From NCBI RefSeq assembly GCF_002893095.1, contig NZ_PKQQ01000013.1:38058-102057 (forward strand): DNA of 64,000 nt, read 5' to 3'. This DNA comes from Stenotrophomonas sp. VV52 (GTDB lineage Bacteria; Pseudomonadota; Gammaproteobacteria; Xanthomonadales; Xanthomonadaceae). Positions 16,261 to 25,560 of this stretch are shown here, piece by piece. Numbering within the stretch: the first letter of the stretch is position 1; every line of letters begins with the position of its first letter. The translations under genes and the position numbers were made by a program. Under the pieces are notes generated by a model that searched no databases, had not been told where the DNA came from, and was given only the letters and a program-made list of their open reading frames with translations.

Positions 16261-16998
16261 GTGAATTTCCCAGTCCTAGCCATCACCCTCGACCTCGACG
16301 ACACCCTGTGGCCGTTCGCCCCCATCGGCGCCCGCATCGACCAGGTGTTGTACGAGTGGATGCTCCAGCACAGCCCCGCCACCGCCGCGATGTACCCGGT
16401 GGCGGCGATGCGCGAACTGCGCGAGCGTTCCTTCCGCGATAACCCGCACCTGCACTACGACCTCAGCGCGCTGCGCCGGTTGACCCTGCAGGAGGCGCTG
16501 GAGAACAGCGGGGCCGACCTGGGCCTGCTGGAACCGGCCTACGAGGCGTTCTACGCCGCGCGCAACCAGGTGGAGTGCTACCCGGATGCGATCGAGGCGC
16601 TGACCCGCATCGCCGCCCGCGTGCCGGTGGCCGCACTCAGCAATGGCAATGCCGACCTGGCCCGGATCGGGCTGGACCACCACTTCGCCTTCCAGCTGGG
16701 CTCGCGCGAACACGGCGCAGCCAAGCCGGCCGCCAGCATCTTCCATGCCGCCTGCGAACGCTTGGGCGTGGCCCCGGCGCACGTGCTGCACGTAGGCGAC
16801 CACGTGGAAATGGACGTGGTCGGCGCCATGCAGGCTGGCCTGCGCGGCTGCTGGATCAACCGCGTTGAACACACCTGGCACCATCCTTCGCTGCAGCCCG
16901 ACCTGCAGTTCGACACCCTGACCGGGCTGGCCGACTGGCTCGATGCGAATGCATCGGCGCAGGACGCCCGGCCACGAACGGAGCACGACCCCGCATGA
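16261..16998 (+). CDS. HAD-superfamily phosphatase (YigB-like)
   Basis: A 245-residue haloacid-dehalogenase-type hydrolase starting with GTG at 16261. Motif I is TLDLDDTLWP (nucleophile in DLDDT, near residues 10-14), motif II is the AALSNGN segment, motif III is the Lys in AAKPAASIF, and motif IV is HVGDHVEMDVVGA. An alpha-helical cap lies between motifs I and II. This layout is that of YigB/YjjG-like small-molecule phosphatases (FMN or nucleotide). The stop overlaps the aminopeptidase ATG (ATGA), so the two are co-translated, though their functional link is not evident. Confidence 0.82.
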   Translation: MNFPVLAITLDLDDTLWPFAPIGARIDQVLYEWMLQHSPATAAMYPVAAMRELRERSFRDNPHLHYDLSALRRLTLQEALENSGADLGLLEPAYEAFYAARNQVECYPDAIEALTRIAARVPVAALSNGNADLARIGLDHHFAFQLGSREHGAAKPAASIFHAACERLGVAPAHVLHVGDHVEMDVVGAMQAGLRGCWINRVEHTWHHPSLQPDLQFDTLTGLADWLDANASAQDARPRTEHDPA

Positions 16999-18362
16999 CC
17001 CAGATCACCGGTTTCACCACCGATTCGGCCAACGCCCTGCCGCTGCACGTGATGGATCGCGAACAGTTCGCGGCATGGCGCGCGCAGCAGGCGCCTGCAC
17101 TGGTTGCCTGGCTGGACGCGCAGCACTTCAACGGCAGCGGCTGCAGCGTCGTACTGCTGCCGGGCGAGCACGGCCTGGCCGGCGCGATCGTCGGCGTGGG
17201 CGACAGCGGCGATGCCTACGCCTACGCGCATGCCCCGTTCGCACTGCCCGAAGGCACGGTGTGGCAGCTGGCCGACGCACTGCCCGCGCCGATCGAAACC
17301 CTGCTGCACCTGGGCTGGGGCCTGGGCAGCTACCGCTTCGCACGCTACCGCAAGCCCAACCGCGCCCCGGCGCAGCTGGTGGCCAGCCCCGCTGCCGAAG
17401 TGCGCGATGTGATCACCGCCAGCCTGCGCGTGCGCGACTGGGTCAACACGCCCACCGAAGACATGGGCCCGCAGCAGCTGGAAGATGCCGCCCGCGAACT
17501 GGCTGCCGCGCATGGCGGGCAGGTCGAGGTGATCACCGGCGACGCACTGCTGGAGCAGAATTTCCCGGCCATCCACGCGGTGGGCCGCGCCTCGCACCGC
17601 GCGCCGCGCCTGATCGCACTGCGCTGGGGCCAGGCCGGTCGCCCGCACGTGGCGCTGGTCGGCAAGGGCGTGTGCTTCGACACCGGCGGCCTGGACATCA
17701 AGCCGGCCGACGGCATGCGCAACATGAAGAAGGACATGGGCGGCGCCGCGCACGCGCTGGCGCTGGCCGGGCTGATCATGGCGCAGGACCTGCCGGTGCA
17801 GCTGACCCTGCTGATTGCCGCGGTGGAAAACGCGATCGGGCCGGACGCGTTCCGCCCGGGCGAAGTGATCGCCACCCGCAAGGGGCTGAGCATCGAGATC
17901 GACAACACCGACGCCGAAGGTCGGCTGGTGCTGTGCGACGCGCTGACCTACGCCAGCGAGCAGAAGCCGGAGATCGTGCTGGACTTCGCCACGCTCACCG
18001 GCGCGGCGCGTATTGCACTGGGCCCGGACCTGCCGGCGCTGTTCAGCAACAACGACACGCTGGCCCAGCAGTGGCTGCAGGCCGGCGACACCACGCGTGA
18101 CCCGGTGTGGCGCATGCCGCTGTGGCGCCCGTACCTGCGTTACCTGCACAGCGGCATTGCCGACCTGGCCAATGCCGGTTCGCGCATGGCCGGTTCGGTC
18201 ACTGCGGCGCTGTACCTGGAGCGCTTCATTGCCGAAGGCCAGGTGTGGGCGCACCTGGATGTGTACGCCTGGAACGATGGCGAACGCCCGGGTCGCCCGG
18301 CCGGTGGCGAGGCGCTGGCGTTGCGCTCGGCGTGGGCGATGTTGAAGGGCCGGTATCTGTAA
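16995..18362 (+). CDS. M17 leucyl aminopeptidase family protein
   Basis: A 455-residue dinuclear zinc/manganese aminopeptidase. The C-terminal catalytic domain carries the metal-binding blocks LVGKGVCFDTGGLDIKP (about 220-236), MKKDMGGAAHALA (about 244-256) and the family signature NTDAEGRLVL (about 309-318). The N-terminal 170 residues form the regulatory alpha/beta domain. It is shorter than PepA (~500), closer to the shorter PepB-like M17 enzymes. It should be cytosolic, releasing N-terminal residues from peptides. It is coupled to the upstream HAD gene by an ATGA overlap. A GC-rich hairpin follows at 18393-18414. Confidence 0.87.
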   Translation: MTQITGFTTDSANALPLHVMDREQFAAWRAQQAPALVAWLDAQHFNGSGCSVVLLPGEHGLAGAIVGVGDSGDAYAYAHAPFALPEGTVWQLADALPAPIETLLHLGWGLGSYRFARYRKPNRAPAQLVASPAAEVRDVITASLRVRDWVNTPTEDMGPQQLEDAARELAAAHGGQVEVITGDALLEQNFPAIHAVGRASHRAPRLIALRWGQAGRPHVALVGKGVCFDTGGLDIKPADGMRNMKKDMGGAAHALALAGLIMAQDLPVQLTLLIAAVENAIGPDAFRPGEVIATRKGLSIEIDNTDAEGRLVLCDALTYASEQKPEIVLDFATLTGAARIALGPDLPALFSNNDTLAQQWLQAGDTTRDPVWRMPLWRPYLRYLHSGIADLANAGSRMAGSVTAALYLERFIAEGQVWAHLDVYAWNDGERPGRPAGGEALALRSAWAMLKGRYL

Positions 18363-18392
18363 GCGCTGGTCCTGGCATGCCTGAAAAACCGG

Positions 18393-18414
18393 ATCCCCGC
18401 CTCGGCGGGGATCT
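18393..18414. terminator. GC-rich hairpin downstream of the M17 gene
   Basis: GATCCCCGC-CTCG-GCGGGGATC is a 9-base perfect stem with a tetraloop. The plus-strand side lacks a T run, while the minus-strand side has five T residues from the A run near 18385. With no minus-strand gene there, it most likely marks the 3' end of the aminopeptidase transcript. Confidence 0.5.
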
Positions 18415-18498
18415 GCCGTTAAAGGTTGTCGAAAATGTGAATATCGGTGTGGCGGGGGTTCTGCCACCATGCGCGTGACCCACCTTGAAGGCAGGCTC

Positions 18499-19605
18499 AT
18501 GTCGCTCTTTCGATATACCCGCGCTGGTCGCGAGCCGGATTCGCCGCGCCCGCCGCATTCGCCGCTGTTGTGGATCGGCCTGATCGCGCTGATTGCAGGG
18601 GCAGTGGTACTGGCCTTCGCCTGGCTGGCCGGCTGGATCGGGCGCGACCGGGTGACCGCGCAGACCTTCACCGACACCATTGAAGCCACTGGTGCCAAGC
18701 ATGCCGGGTTCCGCCGCGCGCACAGCAAGGGCGTGTGCGTAAGCGGCACCTTCCAGGGCACGCCGGACGGTGCCGCGCTGAGCTCGGCGCGGGTGTTCCG
18801 CCAGCAGCAGGTGCCGGTGCTGGGCCGCCTCTCGATTGGCGGCGGCGACCCGCATGGCGCCGATGCCAGCGCGCGGGTGCGCAGCATGGCGCTGCAACTG
18901 GTCACCGACGACGGCCAGGAGTGGCGCACCGCCATGAACAGCTTCCCGTTCTTCGCGGTGCCCACCACCCAGGCGTTCCTCGAACAGACCCGCGCCGGCA
19001 TTCCCGACCCGGCCACCGGCAAGCCGGACCCGGCCAAGCAGGCGGCCATCGCCGCGAAGTACCCGTCGGCACGTGCGTTCGGCGCGTGGGCGAAGACCGC
19101 GCCGTGGTCCACCAGCTGGGCCAACACCGACTACAACGGCGTGAACAGTTTCCGCTTCATTGCGGCTGACGGCACGGAGCAGGCGGTGCGCTGGAGCATG
19201 CTGCCGCAGGCAGCGTTCGAGGCGATGAGCCCCGAGCAGCGCGCGCAGGCGAGCGTGGATTACCTGGCCGATGAATTCGCGCAGCGGCTGGCACAGGGAC
19301 CGGTGCGTTGGGACATGTGGATCACGCTGGCCGAGCCGGGCGATGCGATCAATGACCCCTCCATCCCGTGGCCGGACACCCGCCGCCGGGTCAAGGCCGG
19401 CACGCTCAGCCTGACCGCAATGCAGCCGCAGGCCAACGGCGCCTGCAACAACGTGAACTTCGATCCGCTGATCCTGCCGAGCGGGATCGCCGGTACCGAT
19501 GATCCGATCCTGGCCGCGCGGTCTGCGGTGTACTCGGAATCGTTCAACCGCCGCGAGCGGGAAACCGCCAGCGGTGCGGCACCGGATGCGGGAGCGCGTC
19601 GATGA
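18499..19605 (+). CDS. catalase-related peroxidase (SrpA-like)
   Basis: A 368-residue protein with one N-terminal membrane helix (about 23-44, GLIALIAGAVVLAFAWLAGW), so the haem domain is probably periplasmic. The core matches the catalase-fold peroxidase family: RRAHSKGVCVSGTF contains the distal His equivalent, MALQLVTDDGQEWRTAMNSFPFF follows, and the region near FNRRERE ends the fold. These mini-catalases are peroxidases rather than full catalases. The ATG at 18499 is preferred to 18469 because GAAGGCAGG lies before it. It overlaps the cytochrome b561 gene by four bases, suggesting that b561 supplies electrons. Confidence 0.83.
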   Translation: MSLFRYTRAGREPDSPRPPHSPLLWIGLIALIAGAVVLAFAWLAGWIGRDRVTAQTFTDTIEATGAKHAGFRRAHSKGVCVSGTFQGTPDGAALSSARVFRQQQVPVLGRLSIGGGDPHGADASARVRSMALQLVTDDGQEWRTAMNSFPFFAVPTTQAFLEQTRAGIPDPATGKPDPAKQAAIAAKYPSARAFGAWAKTAPWSTSWANTDYNGVNSFRFIAADGTEQAVRWSMLPQAAFEAMSPEQRAQASVDYLADEFAQRLAQGPVRWDMWITLAEPGDAINDPSIPWPDTRRRVKAGTLSLTAMQPQANGACNNVNFDPLILPSGIAGTDDPILAARSAVYSESFNRRERETASGAAPDAGARR

Positions 19606-20159
19606 AGACCTCCGACGGGCATTTCAACCTGACCGCGCGCGTGCTGCACTGGCTGATGGCGGTGCTGATCCTGACCATGCTGTTCGTGGGCGTGACCATG
19701 GTCGCCTCGCTGCACTGGCGGCCGATGCTGGTGGACCTGCACCGGCCGTTGGGCATCGCGATCCTGCTGCTGGCCGTGGTGCGGCTGGTGAACCGGATTC
19801 GTCATCGTCCACCGCCGCTGCCGGCGGATCTGCCGGCGTGGCAGAAATTCGCCGCGCATGCCTCGCATTGGATGCTGTACGGGCTGATGCTGGCGATGCC
19901 GCTGGTGGGCTGGGCGATGTTGTCGGCCGGTGGCTACCCGATCCAGATGTGGAAGGGCGTGTTGCTGCCGCCGATCCTGCCGCACGACGTGGCGATGTAT
20001 GCGGCGCTGCGCGGTGCGCACAGTGTGTTGGCGTATGTGTTGTTCGCCACGGTGGTGCTGCATCTGAGTGCCGCGTTGTTCCACCTGTGGGTGCGCCGCG
20101 ATGGCGTGTTCCAGGCGATGGCGAAGGGGCCGGAGGGTCGGGGATCGCCGCGGGGGTGA
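19602..20159 (+). CDS. cytochrome b561 (CybB-like)
   Basis: A 185-residue di-haem inner-membrane cytochrome with four helices. Likely haem-ligand histidines sit in the helix-1 segment FNLTARVLHWLMAVL (about 6-20), in LVDLHRPLGIAIL (about 46-58), in FAAHASHWMLYGLML and in the late helix VLAYVLFATVVLHLSAALFH. It should pass electrons from quinol to a periplasmic acceptor. Coupling by ATGA to the catalase-like peroxidase gene suggests a peroxide-detoxifying pair. This arrangement is seen in other proteobacteria. Confidence 0.87.
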   Translation: MKTSDGHFNLTARVLHWLMAVLILTMLFVGVTMVASLHWRPMLVDLHRPLGIAILLLAVVRLVNRIRHRPPPLPADLPAWQKFAAHASHWMLYGLMLAMPLVGWAMLSAGGYPIQMWKGVLLPPILPHDVAMYAALRGAHSVLAYVLFATVVLHLSAALFHLWVRRDGVFQAMAKGPEGRGSPRG

Positions 20160-20200
20160 TTGCGGCGGGGTGATTTATTGGATTCTGCCGGCGGTGCGTG

Positions 20201-20298
20201 GGACACGCATGGCGTGTCGCTACGCGGTCGGACGACGTTCGATGACGTCGGGCGCGATCGGTCCGCGTCGAAGGCGTAGTGACACGCCATGCGTGTCC
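20201..20298. repeat. dimeric inverted SMAG element
   Basis: Two SMAG copies face each other. 20201-20225 (CTAC head inward) and 20274-20298 (GTAG head inward) are reverse complements over 25 bases with one mismatch, including an 18-base exact match (GGACACGCATGGCGTGTC). Each copy is itself a palindrome around ACACGC-AT-GGCGTGT. A small CGACGT/ACGTCG stem sits between them. It lies in the gap between the convergent b561 and response-regulator genes. Confidence 0.8.
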
Positions 20299-20325
20299 GC
20301 CGTCCGTTCCGAGGTGGGAACCCGC

Positions 20326-20928
20326 CTACAACCAACCCTTCTGCCTTGCCAACCGATACGCCTCGATCCGATTGGCCACCCCCAGCTTGCCGATGCACTC
20401 GGACAGATAATTGCGCACGGTGCCGTGCGACAGGCCCAGCTGGGTGGCGATCTCGCTGGCCGAGCGGCCGTCGCCGGACAGGCGCAGCACCTGGCGTTCG
20501 CGGTCGTTCAGCGGGTCGGCCTGCGACCACGCGTCCAGCGCCAGTTGCGGGTCGATGGCGCGGCCGCCGTGCTGCACCTGGCGCAATGCGTCGGCCAGCT
20601 TCTCGGCCGGCGCGTCCTTCAGCAGATAGCCGCACACGCCGGCATCCAGCGCGCGGCGCAGGAACCCCGAGCGCGCGAAGGTGGTCACGATCACCACCTT
20701 GATGGGCAGTTCATGCCGCGAGATGCGCTGCGCCAGCTCCAACCCTGACAATCCCGGCATCTCGATGTCAGTCACCAGAATGTCCGGCTTCAACTGCTGC
20801 ACCATGCGCCACGCCGCTTCACCGTCGGCCGCAGCGCCCAGCACTTCGATGTCCGGCTCCAACCCGAGCAGCGCGGACAGCGCGCCGCGCACCATGGCCT
20901 GGTCTTCCGCGAGGACGATGCGGATCAT
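20326..20928 (-). CDS. NarL/FixJ-family response regulator (DesR-like)
   Basis: A 200-residue regulator with an N-terminal receiver domain (phospho-acceptor D54 in ILVTDIEMPG, acidic pair near residues 8-9, Lys in GYLLKDAP) and a C-terminal LuxR-type helix-turn-helix (LNDRERQVLRLSGDGRSASE, then LGLSHGTVRNYLSECIGKLG). It pairs with the DesK-like kinase whose gene overlaps by four bases upstream. Given the divergent adaptor/ABC efflux operon and the palindrome at 22196-22209, it probably controls that operon. This is an inference from arrangement. Confidence 0.85.
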   Translation of the reverse strand: MIRIVLAEDQAMVRGALSALLGLEPDIEVLGAAADGEAAWRMVQQLKPDILVTDIEMPGLSGLELAQRISRHELPIKVVIVTTFARSGFLRRALDAGVCGYLLKDAPAEKLADALRQVQHGGRAIDPQLALDAWSQADPLNDRERQVLRLSGDGRSASEIATQLGLSHGTVRNYLSECIGKLGVANRIEAYRLARQKGWL

Positions 20929-22136
20929 GGAATCACCGCCACTGGCGCCGCGGCCGGCACCGACCGCGTCGCCGCCGGCAGCGGTACCTGCACCGCCACG
21001 GTGGTGCCCTGCCCGCGCACCGAGGTCACCAGCAGGGTGCCGCGCAATGCCGCCACCCGTTCGCGCATGCCGGTCAGGCCATTGCCATCGACCTGCACGC
21101 CGCCCTGCCCGTCATCGCGAATCTGCATGGACAGCATGCGCCCGTCCTGCTCGAACGCCACCCAGGCCTGGTGCGCCTGCGCGTGGCGCACGATGTTGGT
21201 GGCCGCTTCGCGCAGCACCAGCGCCAGCCCGCGCTCGATCTCCACCGGCATCGGCGGCGGCGGCGGGTAGTCCAGGTGCACGTGCTGGCACTCCAGCAGC
21301 AGCCGCGCGGCCGCAAGTTCGGCGGCGAGGTCGCTGGCGCGGATCCCGGTGACCGCGCTGCGCACCTCTGCCAGGGCCTGGCGGGCGATGGCCTCGGCCT
21401 CGGTCACTTCGGCGCGGGCGCGCTCCGGGTCGCGGTCGAACAGCTTGCGCGACAGCTCCAGCTTCAAGGTGATCAGCGACAGGGTGTGCCCCAGCAGGTC
21501 ATGCAGGTCGCGTCCGATGCGTTCGCGCTCGGCGGTGGCGGCCAGCCGGCGCACCTCGTCCTGCGACAGCTGCAGCGCCGCCTCGCGGTCCTTGTTGGTG
21601 CTTTCCACGTTGATGATGATGCCGATGATCATCGCCATGGCCGGAATCCACACCACCAGCTGCCACTGGTAGCCCACCCATAGCGCGATGCCCACGAACA
21701 GCGCGTTGAGCGCCACCAGCTGGGCCAGGTAGCGCCAGGCGCTGCCGGTGCGGCACACGCGCAAAGTGACGCAGCCGAAGATGAAGTAGCTGATGCCCGA
21801 CGGGTACCACGGCAGCAGCACCAGCCCCATGGCCACCATCGCCAGCGCAAAACGCGGCGCGTACCGGCGCGGCGCCAGCAGCTGGCGGCCGTACAGCGCC
21901 AAAAACACCGGGTAGGTCAGCACGGTCAGCCACACCCACGTGGCGGTAAAGCCGCCGCCGAAGATCGGGGTCAGGAACACCCAGCCGGTCCACAGCAGGT
22001 GCACCGCGTCGGACCAGGCCGGTTTGCCGCTGCGCAGGTTGTCGGCCACGGCCGAGTCGGGTGCGGGGCGCAAACGCGAGGAGAGCCAGCTGGGCAGCAC
22101 GGAAACGTCCTGGGCAAAGGGATCGGGAACGATCAT
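20925..22136 (-). CDS. DesK-type sensor histidine kinase
   Basis: A 403-residue membrane kinase. About five or six N-terminal helices (residues 45-170) form the sensor and are likely to sense membrane state. The HisKA_3 block ERERIGRDLHDLLGHTLSLI (about 200-219) carries the phospho-accepting His. The HATPase region has the N-box LREAATNIVRHAQ and G-boxes IRDDGQGG and NGLTGMRERV. This is the DesK/LiaS class. It overlaps the response-regulator gene by four bases and lies 183 bases from the divergent efflux operon. The large N-terminal membrane domain without a periplasmic loop suggests sensing inside the bilayer. Confidence 0.85.
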   Translation of the reverse strand: MIVPDPFAQDVSVLPSWLSSRLRPAPDSAVADNLRSGKPAWSDAVHLLWTGWVFLTPIFGGGFTATWVWLTVLTYPVFLALYGRQLLAPRRYAPRFALAMVAMGLVLLPWYPSGISYFIFGCVTLRVCRTGSAWRYLAQLVALNALFVGIALWVGYQWQLVVWIPAMAMIIGIIINVESTNKDREAALQLSQDEVRRLAATAERERIGRDLHDLLGHTLSLITLKLELSRKLFDRDPERARAEVTEAEAIARQALAEVRSAVTGIRASDLAAELAAARLLLECQHVHLDYPPPPPMPVEIERGLALVLREAATNIVRHAQAHQAWVAFEQDGRMLSMQIRDDGQGGVQVDGNGLTGMRERVAALRGTLLVTSVRGQGTTVAVQVPLPAATRSVPAAAPVAVIP

Positions 22137-22195
22137 GGCATCCAGCTTCGCGCGTCGCCATCGGCCCGGCCAGTGGCCCCGATCACCCCAAGCAG

Positions 22196-22209
22196 GTGAC
22201 AGCTGTCAC
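22196..22209. promoter_or_regulatory. perfect 14-base palindrome between DesK-like gene and efflux operon
   Basis: GTGACAGCTGTCAC is fully symmetric. It lies 60 bases from the kinase start and 111 bases from the adaptor start, in the only shared intergenic space. Its symmetry and size suit a dimeric NarL-family regulator. The adjacent DesR-like protein is the obvious candidate to bind it. Confidence 0.5.
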
Positions 22210-22319
22210 TGCCCGCCCCCCCGCCCGGCGGGCATTCTGTGCCCCACCCGGCACCCCGCCGGATTGCCCGTGACGGTGGTTGCGGTCACACTCGGCCCGA
22301 TTCCACGTCCAGACTCACG

Positions 22320-23567
22320 ATGAACGCATCCGCTGAACTGCTCAAGGAACTCCGCATCGACCGCAACAAGGCCTCGGCGCCGCCGCCGTCGGGTACGCCC
22401 CGCCGTGGTCTGTGGATCGTGCTGGCCATCGTCGCGCTGCTGGTGCTGGGCGGTATCGCCTGGTTCCTGTTCGGCCGCGAACGGCCGATCGAGGTCAGCA
22501 CCGTCCCGGTGGTGGCGATCCAGCAGGGCACCGCCAGCAGCTCGGTGCTCGACGCCAGCGGCTACGTGGTCGCCCGGCGCATGGCCACGGTCTCGGCCAA
22601 GATCACCGGCAAGGTCCGCGAGGTGATGATCGAAGAAGGCATGCGGGTGGAAGAAGCCCAGGTCATGGCCACCCTGGACCCGATCGACGCCAACGCCCAG
22701 CGCAGCCTCTCGGCCTCGCAGCTGGAAGCGGCGCGCAGCCAGCTGGCCGGGTTGAAGGCGCAGGTGGCGCAGGCCGATGCCGAAGCCGGGCGCCTGCAGA
22801 AGCTGGTCGGCCAGCAGCTGGTTTCGCGTTCGCAGTACGACCTCGCCATGGCCCAGCGCGACAGCCTGCGGGCCCAGCTCAAGACCGCCGAACGCAACAC
22901 CCGCGTGGCCGGCGACGCGCTGGCCATCGCCGAGCTCGGGGTGGACAACAACACCGTGCGCGCGCCGTTCTCCGGCGTGGTCACCGCCAAGGCCGCGCAG
23001 CCGGGTGAGATCGTCTCGCCGCTGTCGGCCGGTGGCGGTTTCACCCGTACCGGTATCGGCACCATCGTGGACATGGACTCGCTGGAGATCGAAGTCGAAG
23101 TGGGCGAGGCCTTCATCGGCCGCGTGCAGCCGAAGATGCCGGTGGAAGCCACCCTCAACGCCTACCCGGAATGGAAGATCCCGGCCGAGGTGATCGCCAT
23201 CATTCCCACCGCCGACCGCGGCAAGGCCACGGTCAAGGTGCGCATCGCATTGAAGGTGAAAGATCCGCGCATCGTGCCGGAAATGGGCGTACGGGTGAGC
23301 TTCCTGGAAGCGGCTGCGCCGGCCCAGGCCGCCGCCCCCAAGGGCGTGCGCGTACCGGCCTCGGCGCTGGTCGAGCGCGACCAGAAGACCGTGGCATTCG
23401 TGGTCGGCGACGACAAGCGCGTGCAGCAGGTGCCGGTCACGGTAGGCGTGGCCCTCAACAACGACCGCCAGGTCACTGCCGGCCTCAGCGCCGGCGAGCA
23501 GGTGGTCAACAACCCACCCCCGGAACTGCGCGACGGCAGTGCCGTAGTGGAAAAGCAACCGCAGTAA
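22320..23567 (+). CDS. HlyD/RND-type periplasmic adaptor of an ABC efflux system (MacA-like)
   Basis: A 415-residue membrane-fusion protein. One N-terminal helix (about 28-50, GLWIVLAIVALLVLGGIAWFLFG) anchors it in the inner membrane. Then come a lipoyl half (SYVVARRMATVSAKITGKV region near 80-97), a coiled-coil hairpin (about 120-200, Gln/Ala-rich), the second lipoyl half (VRAPFSGVVTAKAAQPGEIV) and a beta-barrel. The order adaptor, ATPase and two FtsX-type permeases matches tripartite or MacAB-like exporters for lipids, peptides or drugs. The ATG at 22320 is chosen because it precedes the conserved N-terminal helix. Confidence 0.85.
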   Translation: MNASAELLKELRIDRNKASAPPPSGTPRRGLWIVLAIVALLVLGGIAWFLFGRERPIEVSTVPVVAIQQGTASSSVLDASGYVVARRMATVSAKITGKVREVMIEEGMRVEEAQVMATLDPIDANAQRSLSASQLEAARSQLAGLKAQVAQADAEAGRLQKLVGQQLVSRSQYDLAMAQRDSLRAQLKTAERNTRVAGDALAIAELGVDNNTVRAPFSGVVTAKAAQPGEIVSPLSAGGGFTRTGIGTIVDMDSLEIEVEVGEAFIGRVQPKMPVEATLNAYPEWKIPAEVIAIIPTADRGKATVKVRIALKVKDPRIVPEMGVRVSFLEAAAPAQAAAPKGVRVPASALVERDQKTVAFVVGDDKRVQQVPVTVGVALNNDRQVTAGLSAGEQVVNNPPPELRDGSAVVEKQPQ

Positions 23568-23687
23568 GCAGGGCGGTGCCGCGACCTGGTCGCGAGCCGA
23601 GCTAGTGCGATTCCCGTGCCATCCCGGCGCGCGCGTGGGCGGCTGCCCGCAACCTTTTCCTTTTCATCGATTTACGGAGAACCACCC

Positions 23688-24377
<690 letters not shown>

Positions 24378-24391
24378 CGGAGGTCACTGCG

Positions 24392-25549
24392 ATGAAGTAT
24401 TTCTCGCTCATATGGGCGCAGCTGTTCCGCAGCAAGACGCGGACCCTGCTGACCCTGCTTTCGGTGGTGGCCGCGTTCCTGCTGTTCGGCATGCTCGACT
24501 CGGTGCGCGTGGCCTTCAGTTCGGGCGGCAGCGTGGAAGGCGCCAACCGCCTGATCGTGGCCTCGCGCCTGTCCATCACCCAGTCGCTGCCGATCCGCCT
24601 GGAACCGCAGGTGCGCCAGGTCCCCGGGGTGAAAGACGTGACCTCGGGCATGTGGTTCGGCGGCATCTACCAGGACCCGAAGAACTTCTTCGCCAACTTC
24701 TCGGTGGCACCGAACTACTTCGACGTGTACCGCGAACTGCAGCTGCCGCCGGACCAGCTCAAGGCCTTCCAGGACACCCGCACCGGCGCGGTGGTCGGCG
24801 AGACCCTGGCCAAGGAGTTCGGCTGGAAGATCGGCGACACCATTCCGCTGCAGGCCACCATCTTCCCGCGCGGTGGCAGCAACGACTGGCCGCTGCAGCT
24901 GGTGGGCGTGTTCCGCTCCAAGGACCGCACCCTGGCGGCCAATGAAGAACGCCAGTTGATGATGAACTGGAAGTACTTCGACGAGTCCAACGACTACATC
25001 AAGAACCAGGTCAGCTGGTTCACGGTGACCCTGGACAACCCGGACCATGCCTCGCGCGTGGCCCAGGCCATCGATGCGATCTCGGCCAACTCCGACCATG
25101 AAACCAAGACCCAGACCGAGTCGGCGTTCCAGCAGGCGTTCGTGAAACAGTTCGCCGATATCGGGCTGATCGTCACCTCGATCATGGGCGCGGTGTTCTT
25201 CACCCTGCTGCTGCTCACCGGCAACACCATAGCCCAGGCGGTGCGCGAGCGCGTGCCGGAGCTGGCCACGCTGAAGACGCTGGGCTTCAAGGACAGCACG
25301 GTGCTGGTGCTGGTGATGATCGAGGCGGTGTTGTTGATCGGGCTTGGCGGTGCGATCGGCATGGGCCTGGCCGCCACCATCCTGCCGATCCTGTCGCCGA
25401 AGACACAGGGCCTGCTGCCGCCGCACGTGCCGACCCAGACCTGGGCCATGGGCGTGGCGCTGATCCTGGTCATCGGCGTGGTGGTGGGCCTGCTGCCGGC
25501 GCTGCGCGCCAAGCGGCTGAAGATCGTCGACGCCCTGGCGGGCCGCTGA
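24392..25549 (+). CDS. ABC transporter permease, MacB/FtsX type (first)
   Basis: A 385-residue permease with one N-terminal helix (about 20-38), a large periplasmic MacB_PCD-like domain (about 45-255) and three C-terminal helices forming the FtsX domain (about 258-380: IGLIVTSIMGAVFFTLLLL and following, ending at LPALRAKRLKIVDALAG). It begins 14 bases after the ATPase stop, with GGAGG as ribosome site. With the second permease it likely forms a heterodimer powered by the ATPase. Confidence 0.88.
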   Translation: MKYFSLIWAQLFRSKTRTLLTLLSVVAAFLLFGMLDSVRVAFSSGGSVEGANRLIVASRLSITQSLPIRLEPQVRQVPGVKDVTSGMWFGGIYQDPKNFFANFSVAPNYFDVYRELQLPPDQLKAFQDTRTGAVVGETLAKEFGWKIGDTIPLQATIFPRGGSNDWPLQLVGVFRSKDRTLAANEERQLMMNWKYFDESNDYIKNQVSWFTVTLDNPDHASRVAQAIDAISANSDHETKTQTESAFQQAFVKQFADIGLIVTSIMGAVFFTLLLLTGNTIAQAVRERVPELATLKTLGFKDSTVLVLVMIEAVLLIGLGGAIGMGLAATILPILSPKTQGLLPPHVPTQTWAMGVALILVIGVVVGLLPALRAKRLKIVDALAGR

Positions 25550-25560
25550 GGAGAACCGAC

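Noticed and set aside
18469..18498. Earlier ATG start for the catalase-like gene
   Set aside because: No ribosome site before it, while GAAGGCAGG precedes the ATG at 18499.
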